64,000 nt of DNA from Fen-1258 sp947085815 (GTDB lineage: Bacteria; Bacteroidota; Ignavibacteria; Ignavibacteriales; Melioribacteraceae), in NCBI GenBank assembly GCA_947085815.1, contig CAMTXU010000025.1, positions 1 through 64,000 of the forward strand, written 5' to 3'. Below the pieces are notes generated by a model that was not told the DNA's origin, made no database searches, and was given only the letters and a program-made list of their open reading frames with translations. Position 1 is the first letter of the stretch, and each line of letters opens with the position of its first letter. Of this stretch, positions 36,954 to 45,672 are shown in pieces. Both the position numbers and the translations under genes were made by a program.

Positions 36954-37365
36954 CATCAGTTTCAGGAACAATTTCAAATGTCTCAACAGGCCTTCCCTTC
37001 TCATCCACACTTACAAAAGTTAAATACGCAGTATTACTGTGAACACGGGTACCCTCAATATGTGATTCCGAGAATACTTTGACCCCGACTTCCATGGAAG
37101 TCTTAAATGCACGGTTTACCGATGCAATCAAAGTTACAACATTGCCAAGTTTAATAGGATGATGGAAATCAATTCTATCCACCGAGGCTGTAACACAAAC
37201 ACGTTGTGAATGTTTCGCTGAGGAAAGAGCCGCACATATGTCAATCCAATGCATAAGCTGTCCGCCCAATAAATTTCCTAGTTGATTCGTATAGTGCGGA
37301 AGTACAAGCTCTGTCATTATGACGGATGAATCGCCGACTTTCTTTTTTTTCCTTGCTTCACTCAT
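36895..37365 (-). CDS. Acyl-CoA thioesterase, hotdog fold (YciA/BACH type)
   Basis: The 156-residue protein has one hotdog domain with the family segments LPHYTNQLGNLLGGQLMHWID (containing the catalytic Asn/Asp region) and FHHPIKLGNVVTLIASV. It hydrolyses medium- to long-chain acyl-CoAs, probably as a hexamer. It overlaps bamD by four bases (ATGA) and its 3' end lies inside the reading frame of the next gene. The lysine-rich N terminus (KKKK) is short and not a signal. Confidence 0.9.
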   Translation of the reverse strand: MSEARKKKKVGDSSVIMTELVLPHYTNQLGNLLGGQLMHWIDICAALSSAKHSQRVCVTASVDRIDFHHPIKLGNVVTLIASVNRAFKTSMEVGVKVFSESHIEGTRVHSNTAYLTFVSVDEKGRPVETFEIVPETDDEKRRFEEALQRRKNRLGS

Positions 37366-38117
37366 TTGTTTGCCGAGAGTTTAGCTTCAACCTCTTTCAA
37401 TTCTTTTGCGTTGGCATCATCCGGATACCGGTTCAAGAATAAATAAACATCCGCAAGAGCTTCGCTGTTCATCCCCTTATTGATTTCGATCATTATTTTT
37501 TTGTAAAGCGATATAGGCGCAAATTTGGTGTCGTGGTAAGTATCGGCAACTGCGGCATAATATTTAATTGCGGCGCGTTCATATTCCATTTTTTCATAAA
37601 TAACAGCACCCATGTATTCTTTTTCAGCGAGTTTCTCAGTAAGAAACTTTATTTTTTTCTCAGCATCTTCAACTTTGGCATTTGCCGGGAAGAAATCTAT
37701 GAAAGCCTGAAATTCTTCAATTGCTTTTTTAGTGTAAGCCTGATCCAGCTGATAAGGCGGTGAAAGCTGAAAGTAGGAATCCGCCAGCATGAATTGTGAT
37801 TCAGGTACAAATGGGCTTGCGGGAATGTTTCGAATTAACTTGCTGAACTCGTATGCCGCAAGAAGATATTGATTCCGCTTATAATAAGTCATTGCCAAAT
37901 AAAATTGAGCATCGTCATTAAACGCGCTGCCGGAATATTGAAGAAGAAAATTTTGGAAATCGGCAATTGCCATTTCATAATCTTCTTCATTATAGAGTTT
38001 GAGTATATAATTATAATATTCCTCAGTATTTAACTTGCTTGTATCGACTGATCCTGAACATCCATAAATGAATAATAAACCGACCAGTGCAGATAAAATT
38101 AATTTTCGATAGCGCAA
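37362..38117 (-). CDS. bamD: Outer-membrane assembly lipoprotein BamD
   Basis: The 251-residue lipoprotein has a signal with lipobox LFIYGC (C20), followed by about five tetratricopeptide-like repeats (for example EDYEMAIADFQNFLLQYSGS and YLLAAYEFSKLIRNIPAS), matching the YfiO/BamD family in size and fold. It is part of the Bam complex that inserts outer-membrane beta-barrels such as the TonB receptor and secretin here. It heads a run of six overlapping minus-strand genes. The neighbour pairing with a thioesterase is probably only operon linkage. Confidence 0.88.
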   Translation of the reverse strand: MRYRKLILSALVGLLFIYGCSGSVDTSKLNTEEYYNYILKLYNEEDYEMAIADFQNFLLQYSGSAFNDDAQFYLAMTYYKRNQYLLAAYEFSKLIRNIPASPFVPESQFMLADSYFQLSPPYQLDQAYTKKAIEEFQAFIDFFPANAKVEDAEKKIKFLTEKLAEKEYMGAVIYEKMEYERAAIKYYAAVADTYHDTKFAPISLYKKIMIEINKGMNSEALADVYLFLNRYPDDANAKELKEVEAKLSANK

Positions 38118-38189
38118 AACAATTACCTCACTTTTAAGGACTGTGCAAAAATAAACAAAATAGACAAGCTGTAAAATAGCTAATTACTG

Positions 38190-38789
38190 TTATTTGCTTC
38201 GGACTGTAAAAAGCAAAATAACTGTAACGATTAGAGTTCCAACAACAAGAATCGGTTCCCAAAAAGTTGATAGAAGCGGTTGAGAAGGAATTTGCCCCTG
38301 TGTAAATAGAATAGATTTATTTTCCACAATTGCAATTTCATCAAGTTTGATGGTGTCCAACTTTGTTTCTGTAAATTCGACCGGTGAAAAAACATTATTT
38401 CCTTTTATTATTGTGAAAGAGCCATTGACCGAAACTTCTCTTTCAAAAGCGATATCACCAAAGAAACCTTCAGAATATGAATTCTTATACTGTACATTTA
38501 CAGAAATGAGGTTGTAATTAACCGAGATTCCGGATTCTGAATCTGAGGTCTTTAATAGAAATTCACCTTTATTAAATGCTTGCAAGACACTTGGCTTAAG
38601 AATATCTAAAGCTTGTGCGGTTGTAACGGATAAATTAATTGTCTTTTTACCGCCAAGTAGTGAATCAGCCCTTGCAATTGATTTGCCAATTAACACATTG
38701 ATCAGATCAAGATTATTCTGTGTTTGGGCATTCAGTTGAAAATTCAGAATGAAAAATACGAATGCAGTAATAAACGGTTTTGAATTCAA
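38190..38789 (-). CDS. Exported protein with C-terminal membrane anchor, unknown
   Basis: I do not recognise this 199-residue protein. It has a signal peptide (FFILNFQLNAQ), a roughly 150-residue beta-rich extracytoplasmic region, and one C-terminal TM helix (about 175-195) followed by VRSK, so it would sit in the inner membrane facing the periplasm. It stands alone between bamD (72 bases downstream) and htpX (177 bases upstream), in the same direction as both. Confidence 0.7.
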   Translation of the reverse strand: MNSKPFITAFVFFILNFQLNAQTQNNLDLINVLIGKSIARADSLLGGKKTINLSVTTAQALDILKPSVLQAFNKGEFLLKTSDSESGISVNYNLISVNVQYKNSYSEGFFGDIAFEREVSVNGSFTIIKGNNVFSPVEFTETKLDTIKLDEIAIVENKSILFTQGQIPSQPLLSTFWEPILVVGTLIVTVILLFTVRSK

Positions 38790-38966
38790 TTAATCACAAA
38801 AATTTTGTTGAGTGTTGATAGCAAATTAGAGATAAGCCGGGGTAATTTCAAACGATAATTTAATTGGGACGGATAAAAATGTAATCGTAAAAAAGAAAGA
38901 AGCGATCTCCGGTGATGAGATTGCTTCTATCAGTCTTAAATTTGAATCGATTAGATTATATAATTA

Positions 38967-39818
38967 TTATCTTCTTCCAGCAGCTATTTCCTGAAGTCTT
39001 CCAACTCTCTCCTCAATTGGCGGATGGGTTGAGAAGAGCTTCATTAATGATTTTCCGCTAAGAGGATTTACAATAAACATATGCGCGGAGGAAGTTCCGG
39101 CATTTGCCATTGGTACAAGTTGATTTCCGCGCTGCAATTTATTAAGTGCAGATGCAAGCGCAAGCGGTTTTCCGGAAATTTGCGCACCACCTTCGTCGGC
39201 CATATACTCGCGCGATCTGGAAATTGCCATCTGTATAAGCATAGCCGCAATAGGCGCAATTATCATTAAGGCTAAATCGCCAACAACACTTCCTCTATCG
39301 CGTTCATCTCTTCCTCCGCTGAACATTGCAGCCCACCCTGCCATACGTGCGATGAATGTAATAGTTCCAACTAATGTAGCTGCAATTGTCCCGACTAAAA
39401 TATCTCTATTCTTTACATGAGTGAGTTCATGGGCGAGCACACCTTCAAGTTCTTCTTTGTTAAGAAGATTCATAATACCTGTTGTAACCGCTACAGCGCT
39501 GTGGTTTGGGTCTCTTCCCGTAGCAAAAGCATTCGGAGTAGGATTTTCCATAATATAAATTTTAGGCATTGGTAAATTTGCTGCCATTGCTAAATTTTCA
39601 ACTGAATTAAATAATTGTGGGAATTGTTCTTCTGTTACTTCCTGCGCCCGGTACATTTTTAGAACAATCTTATCGGAGAACCAGTATGACCCGAAATTCA
39701 TGGCTAACGAAATTATAAAAGCTACCATCATTCCTGATTTTCCGCCGATGAGACTTCCAACAAGAATAAATAAAACCATCATTACAGTCATCAAAATAAC
39801 AGTCTTGAAACCGTTCAT
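38967..39818 (-). CDS. htpX: Membrane zinc metalloprotease HtpX
   Basis: This M48 protease has 283 residues, with two N-terminal TM segments (about 5-50), zinc motif HELTH with a downstream EYMADEGG ligand segment, and a further pair of hydrophobic helices between them. The start ATG 39818 is fixed by AGGAG seven bases before it (an upstream in-frame ATG at 39899 lacks one). HtpX degrades misfolded membrane proteins under envelope stress. The surface ends in THPPIEERVGRLQ, a conserved C-terminal signature. It is monocistronic as far as seen. Confidence 0.96.
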   Translation of the reverse strand: MNGFKTVILMTVMMVLFILVGSLIGGKSGMMVAFIISLAMNFGSYWFSDKIVLKMYRAQEVTEEQFPQLFNSVENLAMAANLPMPKIYIMENPTPNAFATGRDPNHSAVAVTTGIMNLLNKEELEGVLAHELTHVKNRDILVGTIAATLVGTITFIARMAGWAAMFSGGRDERDRGSVVGDLALMIIAPIAAMLIQMAISRSREYMADEGGAQISGKPLALASALNKLQRGNQLVPMANAGTSSAHMFIVNPLSGKSLMKLFSTHPPIEERVGRLQEIAAGRR

Positions 39819-40008
39819 GTAAAACTCCTTTTTTTCTAAACTAAATTTATAATGAAAATAATCTTCCATCAAGAGTGGATTGTTCAGCAATTCTAACAAT
39901 ATTAAGACCGTTAGTGTTCCACAAAGTTTCAGAGAAAAGAGCCTGCAACTAATTGCCTTGCCTTTATAGTCAATAATCTTTAAAATCGCTCGTCAATTTG
40001 AGAGAATT

Positions 40009-40947
40009 ATGCGAATAATCTTTTTTTCCCTAATAATTTTTTTTGTGATGCTGACTTCAGCAGTATCAGCACAATCTTCATTTGAGTTTCTAAGACTGGA
40101 TACAAGTCCTCGCGCTGCGGCTCTTGCCGGCAGTTTTGTTTCCAACGGAGATGATCCAAACGTGATGTTTTATAATCCCGCCGGAATAAATTTGCTTAAC
40201 GGGATTCCGGTTTCATTTTCATTCTTAAAACATTTAATGGACATCAATTCTGCGAGCGTTTCGTTCTCAAAAGAATTTGAGGGGCTCGGTAGATTTGCCG
40301 CCGGAGTTCAATATATCAACTATGGTACTTTCACCCGAGCAGATAAAGACGGTGTTAAACTTGGAAATTTTGGCGCGGGCGATTTTGCATTACTTCTCGG
40401 TTATGGCAACCAGCTTGATAATAATTTTTATTACGGCGCTAATATTAAATTTATTTACTCCTCAATCGAAAGTTATTCATCAGCCGGAGTAGCGCTGGAT
40501 TTTGGTCTTCATTATGCTATACCGGAATCGAGATGGAATTTTGGATTTTCGGTTCTGAATCTTGGAACACAACTCAAGAGTTACTTCGATACAAAAGAAG
40601 AATTGCCTCTCGATATTAGGCTGGGCTTCTCAAAGGAGTTGGAAAAGCTTCCATTTAGATTATTCTGGTCATTCAATAAACTTGGCGATAGATACGAGAA
40701 TTTTTGGGATCGTTTTAAGCAGATTACTTTGGGCGGTGAATTCCGTTTTGGGCAAAGTCTAAGATTACGTTTTGGTTTTGATAATGAAAAAAGAAAAGAG
40801 ATGAAACTTGGCACAACAACTTCTGGTTTAGCCGGATTTAGCGTTGGTCTTGGATTTATTGTGAACAAATATAATGTTGATTATTCTTTTTCATCTCTCG
40901 GTTCAATTGGCGCGCTGCATAGATTTGGAATTTCAACAAGCTTGTAA
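40009..40947 (+). CDS. porQ: PorQ-like type IX secretion outer-membrane protein
   Basis: The 312-residue protein has a signal peptide (cut near VSAQS) and then FLRLDTSPRAAALAGSFVSNGDDPNVMFYNPAG, the start typical of the PorV/PorQ family, followed by a beta-barrel of the FadL-like size class. PorQ works with PorZ and the attachment complex of the type IX secretion system. Its presence agrees with the sorting domains on secreted proteins elsewhere in the window. The downstream end faces a TPR gene over a repeat-filled gap. The PorQ versus PorV distinction is based on length and is less certain. Confidence 0.82.
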   Translation: MRIIFFSLIIFFVMLTSAVSAQSSFEFLRLDTSPRAAALAGSFVSNGDDPNVMFYNPAGINLLNGIPVSFSFLKHLMDINSASVSFSKEFEGLGRFAAGVQYINYGTFTRADKDGVKLGNFGAGDFALLLGYGNQLDNNFYYGANIKFIYSSIESYSSAGVALDFGLHYAIPESRWNFGFSVLNLGTQLKSYFDTKEELPLDIRLGFSKELEKLPFRLFWSFNKLGDRYENFWDRFKQITLGGEFRFGQSLRLRFGFDNEKRKEMKLGTTTSGLAGFSVGLGFIVNKYNVDYSFSSLGSIGALHRFGISTSL

Positions 40948-41138
40948 AAACAATTGCAGATGGAGAATTGAGACTCGTAAGAACCGGATCTGTATGTAAA
41001 ACACAACGTTCGAGGTTTACATATCGTTGGTGGTAATGACAATAAGTTGGTTATAGAGAGGACTTTACCAGCAAACCTGTTGAGAATTCCTATAACCAGA
41101 TAATTCTCAACTCGCAATTCGCAATTCTCAATTCTCAA
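40948..41138. repeat. Short-repeat gap between porQ and TPR gene
   Basis: The 191-base gap holds an inverted repeat tggttatag/ctataacca (41048-41098) and a block of iterated caattcgcaatt and ctcaattctcaatt units (41100-41136). A 16-base piece (41112-41127) is identical to 48914-48929, which lies inside the coding sequence of the E2 linker. An open frame across it is spurious. Confidence 0.6.
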
Positions 41139-42287
41139 TTATTTTTTATACGGTGTTTTAAGATATTGCTCCGCGTATTTGTGAGAATCGTTCCGGTCTT
41201 TTAGTTGAAGTGTTTCTTTATAATATGAAATTGCTTTGTCGCGTTTTCCCATCTGATCATATAGCATTCCGAGATAGAAGACGGAGTTGATTAGAAAGCC
41301 GGATTCTTTTTCTTTATCCAGTTCACGCGAAAGTTTTTCCGATCTTTCAAAATACATTGCTGACGAATCAACTTTTTCTCTTATTTTATAATCCATTCCG
41401 ATATAGTAAGTAGCCTCACGTTCAAACCGTTTATTGTAACCCGGCATTCCTTTCTTAGACTTATTGTAAATATCGCGGAAAGTTTTAACAGCCTCAGGAT
41501 AATTATTATCCTTTATGTAAGTGAGACCATAATATTTTTGAAAGAAAGGATTATCGGGAAAATCATTCAATAAAATTTTGCCCCATTTTCTGGCTTCATC
41601 CATTCTCTCTTCAAACTGGAAATTTAATTTAAGTAAAAAATTACGAGATTCTATTCTTGTGTACCTGCCATTCCAAGCAACATTTTCAAGCTCTTTAATA
41701 CCTTTTGCTTTATCCCCTTTTGGAAAGAGAATCATAAATGGTTTTACAGCCGGATATCGAGCAGGTATTACATCGGCATAATAATGGTATATGCCAAAAC
41801 CAAGTTGAACATCCACATTCTTAGGATTCAGCTCGTAGGATTTGAATACTAAATCTAAACCCTCTTTTCCATCGAGAGCGGCTTTGAACCAACTTTCGCG
41901 GATTGCGCGTAGTTGACCTCGAAAGCCGAGAGCGCCTCCTTTGAAAAACATTGCATCTACACTTTTTTCATTCTTATCTAAAATTTCGTTACAAAGATCA
42001 ATTACTTCTTCCAGTTGATTAAAAAATTTGTCGTCTAAACTTTCGTTATCTATTTCAAGAAGAATTCTCCACCAGGTAGTCATAGCCTTGAAAAACTTTC
42101 CGGAAGGATGAGTTGTGTATTCTTTTGAAACTAAGTCAAAAGTTTTTTCGGCTTTGTCGAACTCGATACCATAAATTTGGTTGATCCCAGCTTTTACTAG
42201 CGAGTCGTGCCGGACCCAATCATAGTTTTGTGCTGAAACACGAAGGGAGAGTAAAAATATAATCGAGAAGATAATTTTTGTATTCAA
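41139..42287 (-). CDS. Exported tetratricopeptide repeat protein
   Basis: The 382-residue protein has a signal peptide (LRVSAQN) and several TPR-like units (ALDGKEGLDLVFKSYELNPKNVDVQLGFG, YPEAVKTFRDIYN, RDKAISYYKETLQLKD). It lacks catalytic motifs, so it probably acts as a periplasmic scaffold. It is flanked by repeat elements on both sides (40948-41138 and 42305-42394) and has no obvious partner. The family is not recognised further. Confidence 0.8.
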   Translation of the reverse strand: MNTKIIFSIIFLLSLRVSAQNYDWVRHDSLVKAGINQIYGIEFDKAEKTFDLVSKEYTTHPSGKFFKAMTTWWRILLEIDNESLDDKFFNQLEEVIDLCNEILDKNEKSVDAMFFKGGALGFRGQLRAIRESWFKAALDGKEGLDLVFKSYELNPKNVDVQLGFGIYHYYADVIPARYPAVKPFMILFPKGDKAKGIKELENVAWNGRYTRIESRNFLLKLNFQFEERMDEARKWGKILLNDFPDNPFFQKYYGLTYIKDNNYPEAVKTFRDIYNKSKKGMPGYNKRFEREATYYIGMDYKIREKVDSSAMYFERSEKLSRELDKEKESGFLINSVFYLGMLYDQMGKRDKAISYYKETLQLKDRNDSHKYAEQYLKTPYKK

Positions 42288-42304
42288 GCAACACTCGTTT
42301 AAGT

Positions 42305-42394
42305 GTCATCCTGAGTTCCATCTTTTCGGAACGAAGGATCTCAAACTCAAATTAGTAGGAGATTCTTTTCCCAACAATTCGGGATCAGAATGAC
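42305..42394. repeat. GTCATCCTGA/TCAGAATGAC palindromic element
   Basis: The 90-base element is bounded by GTCATCCTGA (42305-42314) and TCAGAATGAC (42385-42394), with internal ttccatcttttcggaa and ggatct...agattc pairings. It lies between the stop of lpdA and the start of the TPR gene and belongs to the same family as 26967-27062. Confidence 0.7.
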
Positions 42395-42405
42395 AAATGG
42401 AAAAA

Positions 42406-43824
42406 TCATTTTCTTTTCGGTCGGTACATATCCGTTGCACGTCCGTAAAACACTTCCGCTGCCGCCATCATCGTTTCCGATAAAGTCGGATGCGGATGAA
42501 TTGTCAATTCCAAATCTTTTACAACAGCGCCCATTTCAATGGCGAGTGTTCCTTCTGCGATCATATCACCGGCACCGACACCAACCATTCCAACGCCAAG
42601 AATTCTTTCAGTGCCGGGCTCAATAATTAATTTAGTCATTCCATCATTTCTATCCAATGTAGTTGCACGTCCACTTGCACCCCACGGAAACTTTGCGACT
42701 TCAACTTTAATTCCTTTTTCGCGCGCCTCTATTTCAGTAATACCAGCCCATGCTAATTCAGGGTCTGTGAATACGACTGCCGGAATAGCATTCGGTTCGA
42801 AAGCAACTTTATGACCGAGTATCGCCTCTACAGCAACTTTGCCCTCAGCCGCAGCCTTGTGTGCTAACATAGGATTTCCAACAATATCACCGATAGCATA
42901 GATGTTTGGATCATCACTTTTCAATGTTTTATCAACAACTACAAATCCGCTTTCGTTAACTTTTACTTTTGTGTTTTCTAAACCAAAACCTGTTGTAACG
43001 GGTTTGCGCCCAACAGATATCAAAACCTTATCGAAAATTTGAACCGGTTGAGTAATTTTATTTCCTTCTAGACGCACTTCAATTCCGTCTGCGGTTTCTT
43101 TTAATTCAACAACTTTTGTTTCGGTAAAAACACTTTCCATCATCGATTTGATGCGTTTATCAAGCACAGCAACTAAATCTCGATCTGCCCCCGGTAATAA
43201 TCCGGGTAACATTTCAACTACTGTAACTTTACTGCCGAGTGCGGCATAAACTGTACTAAGCTCTAAGCCAATGTATCCACCGCCAATGACGAGTAATCTT
43301 TTAGGAATATCATTCAACTCAAGAGCAGATGTAGAATCCATTACGCGCGCCGAATCTATTGATAGCCCCGGCACTTTTGCCGGAACCGATCCCGTAGCAA
43401 GTATTGCTTTTTCGAAAACTACTTCTTCGGTTGTTCCATCAACTTTGGCAACAGAGAGTGTATTCGAATTTGTAAATGTAGCTTTACCATTTATGTAATT
43501 TACTTTGCGCTGTTTTGCTAATTGTCCTAGTCCGCCTGTAAGTTTATTAACAACACCATTTTTAAAATCGCGTAGTTTATTAATATCAATTTTAGGCTGG
43601 CCGAATTCAACGCCCCATTTTTTAGCTTCTTCAGCTTCCTTAATAAGTTTAGCAATATGCAGAAGTGCTTTCGAAGGAATACATCCCCTGTATAAACAAA
43701 CACCGCCGGGATTTTTTTCTAAATCGATCAATGTAACTTGCATACCAAGATCTGCCGCAAGGAATGCAGCGGCGTATCCGCCAGGTCCGCCGCCAATAAC
43801 TGCCAGTTGTGTTTTTACTATCAT
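42406..43824 (-). CDS. lpdA: Dihydrolipoyl dehydrogenase (E3)
   Basis: This flavoprotein has about 472 residues, with an FAD-binding GGGPGGYAAA start, the redox-active disulfide segment GVCLYRGCIPSK (Cys-4-Cys), an NAD-binding GGGYIGLELS fold, GDIVGNPMLAH, and the C-terminal HPHPTLSE catalytic His-Glu interface. It reoxidises the lipoyl arm of the PDH complex encoded at 47856-52325. ATG 43824 puts the FAD motif where it belongs; an upstream ATG at 43860 would add 12 hydrophobic residues of no known use. It is on the same strand as aceE and aceF but separated by a four-gene plus-strand block. Confidence 0.95.
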   Translation of the reverse strand: MIVKTQLAVIGGGPGGYAAAFLAADLGMQVTLIDLEKNPGGVCLYRGCIPSKALLHIAKLIKEAEEAKKWGVEFGQPKIDINKLRDFKNGVVNKLTGGLGQLAKQRKVNYINGKATFTNSNTLSVAKVDGTTEEVVFEKAILATGSVPAKVPGLSIDSARVMDSTSALELNDIPKRLLVIGGGYIGLELSTVYAALGSKVTVVEMLPGLLPGADRDLVAVLDKRIKSMMESVFTETKVVELKETADGIEVRLEGNKITQPVQIFDKVLISVGRKPVTTGFGLENTKVKVNESGFVVVDKTLKSDDPNIYAIGDIVGNPMLAHKAAAEGKVAVEAILGHKVAFEPNAIPAVVFTDPELAWAGITEIEAREKGIKVEVAKFPWGASGRATTLDRNDGMTKLIIEPGTERILGVGMVGVGAGDMIAEGTLAIEMGAVVKDLELTIHPHPTLSETMMAAAEVFYGRATDMYRPKRK

Positions 43825-44014
43825 TAGAATTACCAATAATTTTGTTAGGAACTTTTTCATTTTAAAGATACTAAAAAGACAAGTGATTTCTGAAGAAGAA
43901 AGAGCAGCAAATCTTTATGATATTGGATTCATTCTATTCTTATATTTAGTCGTACTGAATTTTGATGCGACAACTATTAAATTTTATTGAAGAAGAATAA
44001 AGTCGGGAGATAGT

Positions 44015-44977
44015 TTGTTGAGGATATTAAAAGCTTTTATAATTTTCTTTTTATTTACTGCTTTATTTAATTGTTTTGCACAAAGTAACCTCTATCAAGG
44101 AATTAATTTTTACAAAGACAAAAAATTCAAAGAGGCGAAATCCATATTCGAAAACATTTCGAAGAGAGAACCCAAAAATGGGAAGGCGAAGTATTACTTA
44201 GGAATGATATCTATGGTATATGACCGTGAGATGGACAAAGCCAGTGATTTATTTGAAGAGGCAATTGAATTGGAAAAAAATAATGCAGATTACCATTATA
44301 TGCTTGGGGTAGTTTCCGGAAGATTAGCTGCCACAGCAAATATCTTTAAGCAGGTTTCCCTGGCAAATAAAACTAAAGAAGAATTCGAAAAGGCAATTGA
44401 ACTAAATCCGAAACATATTGAGGCAAGGACGGCGTTGCTTCAATACTATTTGCGCGCACCCGGAATTATGGGAGGCAGCATTGATAAAGCCAAAGCTGAA
44501 GCACAAGAGATCAGCATGTTAAATCAATATAGAGGTTGGTTAAGTTACGCAATAATTGTTGGCAGTGAACAAAAACTTATTGAAGAAGAAAATTATTATA
44601 AAAAAGCAATTACAGAGAAGCCCGACAGCCCGGGTGCCTACATTGCTTATGGAAATTTTTGTACAAAACAGAAAAGATTCGATGACGCTCTCAAATATTT
44701 TAAAAAATATTCTGAACTAGAGCCAAAAGAACCTCGTGCTTATGATGCACTTGGGGATGGATACGCAGGCAAAGAGATGAACGATGAGGCGATTAAATCG
44801 TACCAAAAAGCTCTTACGTTTGATCCTAATTATGCGTCCTCCATTTTTAAGCTTGCTAAAGCATACGAAGCAAAGGCAATGAAAAAAGAGGCTAAGGGGA
44901 TGTACTCCCGCTACTTAAATCTTGTAAAAGAAGGGAAAAATGCTGAGTTCGCTAAAAAGAAATTAGAGGAACTCTAA
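44015..44977 (+). CDS. Exported tetratricopeptide repeat protein
   Basis: The 320-residue protein has an N-terminal signal (FFLFTALFNCFAQS), then about six TPR units (KFKEAKSIFENISKREPKNG, ASDLFEEAIELEKNNADYHY, EAIKSYQKALTFDPNYAS). It starts with TTG (44015, or 44018), supported by GGGAG a few bases upstream. It has no catalytic motif and is followed by the TetR gene at 45020. It may be an envelope scaffold; the family is otherwise unrecognised. Confidence 0.8.
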   Translation: MLRILKAFIIFFLFTALFNCFAQSNLYQGINFYKDKKFKEAKSIFENISKREPKNGKAKYYLGMISMVYDREMDKASDLFEEAIELEKNNADYHYMLGVVSGRLAATANIFKQVSLANKTKEEFEKAIELNPKHIEARTALLQYYLRAPGIMGGSIDKAKAEAQEISMLNQYRGWLSYAIIVGSEQKLIEEENYYKKAITEKPDSPGAYIAYGNFCTKQKRFDDALKYFKKYSELEPKEPRAYDALGDGYAGKEMNDEAIKSYQKALTFDPNYASSIFKLAKAYEAKAMKKEAKGMYSRYLNLVKEGKNAEFAKKKLEEL

Positions 44978-44984
44978 AAAGCTC

Positions 44985-45010
44985 TTGACAATAAATGAAT
45001 GATCATTTAT
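44985..45010 (+). promoter_or_regulatory. Candidate TetR operator and promoter
   Basis: A TTGACA hexamer (44985-44990) directly precedes a perfect 8-bp inverted repeat ATAAATGA-4-TCATTTAT (44991-45010). The TetR gene starts ten bases later (ATG 45020). A second AAATGAA/TTCATTT palindrome stands before the SDR gene. Shared half-sites suggest that the TetR protein represses itself and the genes downstream. The assignment is inferred; no footprint is available. Confidence 0.55.
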
Positions 45011-45019
45011 TTTAACGCC

Positions 45020-45592
45020 ATGAGAATTAAAGATGAATACAAGCAGGACGCTATAATACAGGCGACGGTCAAACTTGTGAATGAGATTGGATTTGTGTCC
45101 AGTTCTGTCGCCAAGATTGCACAAGAAGCCAATGTTTCTCCAGCAACGCTTTATATCTACTATAAGAATAAAGAAGATCTACTCGTCTCCACTTATGTGG
45201 AAATCAAACAGAAATTAAGTGTGGCGCTCCTCAAAAATTTCGATGAAACCAAGCCTTTCAGAGATATTTTTAAGAGATTCTGGCTAAATGGCTTTGAATA
45301 TGTTTCAAAAAACCGCGAATATTATAAATATACTGAACAATTTTCCAATTCCCCCTACTCCGAACTTGTGGATCATGTAACAGTGGAAAAACATTTTGAA
45401 CCAATGTTAAAAGTACTGCAAAAAGGAATCGATCAAAAAGTGATTAAAAATGTACCGCATGAAATGCTCGCGGCTTTTATATTTTATCCGATGATGATCT
45501 TATCGAATCCGAAACTTTGTAAGACTCTTGAATTATCAAACGATAATGCCGATCAAGCTTTCATATTAGCCTGGGACGCAATTAAATTATAA
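45020..45592 (+). CDS. TetR/AcrR-family transcriptional repressor
   Basis: The protein has about 190 residues and an N-terminal TetR HTH (about 8-55: ATVKLVNEIGFVSSSVAKIAQEANVSPATLYIYYKNKEDL) and a C-terminal ligand-binding helix bundle. ATG 45020 gives a compact TetR start; an in-frame ATG at 44999 lies within the candidate operator. It precedes an SDR and a YqhD-type reductase gene and probably controls them in response to an aldehyde or another electrophile. Because the operator overlaps the promoter, autorepression is likely. Confidence 0.92.
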   Translation: MRIKDEYKQDAIIQATVKLVNEIGFVSSSVAKIAQEANVSPATLYIYYKNKEDLLVSTYVEIKQKLSVALLKNFDETKPFRDIFKRFWLNGFEYVSKNREYYKYTEQFSNSPYSELVDHVTVEKHFEPMLKVLQKGIDQKVIKNVPHEMLAAFIFYPMMILSNPKLCKTLELSNDNADQAFILAWDAIKL

Positions 45593-45612
45593 AAATTTTT
45601 TGCCTAATAACT

Positions 45613-45628
45613 AAATGAACATTCATTT
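45613..45628 (+). promoter_or_regulatory. Second AAATGAA palindrome, candidate operator
   Basis: A perfect 7-bp inverted repeat AAATGAA-CA-TTCATTT lies 45 bases before the SDR start, in the 80-base gap after the TetR gene. Its half-sites match the palindrome before the TetR gene. Confidence 0.55.
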
Positions 45629-45672
45629 ATAATTTTACTAAAGGATTACTTTACTAAAAAAAAGGAAAAATA

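Noticed and set aside
40881..41138. 85-codon open frame with RIENCELRVEN start
   Set aside because: Built from iterated caattctcaatt repeats and overlaps porQ; no gene-like composition.
43505..43990. 161-codon plus-strand frame
   Set aside because: Antisense to the well-supported lpdA gene, with no recognisable domain.
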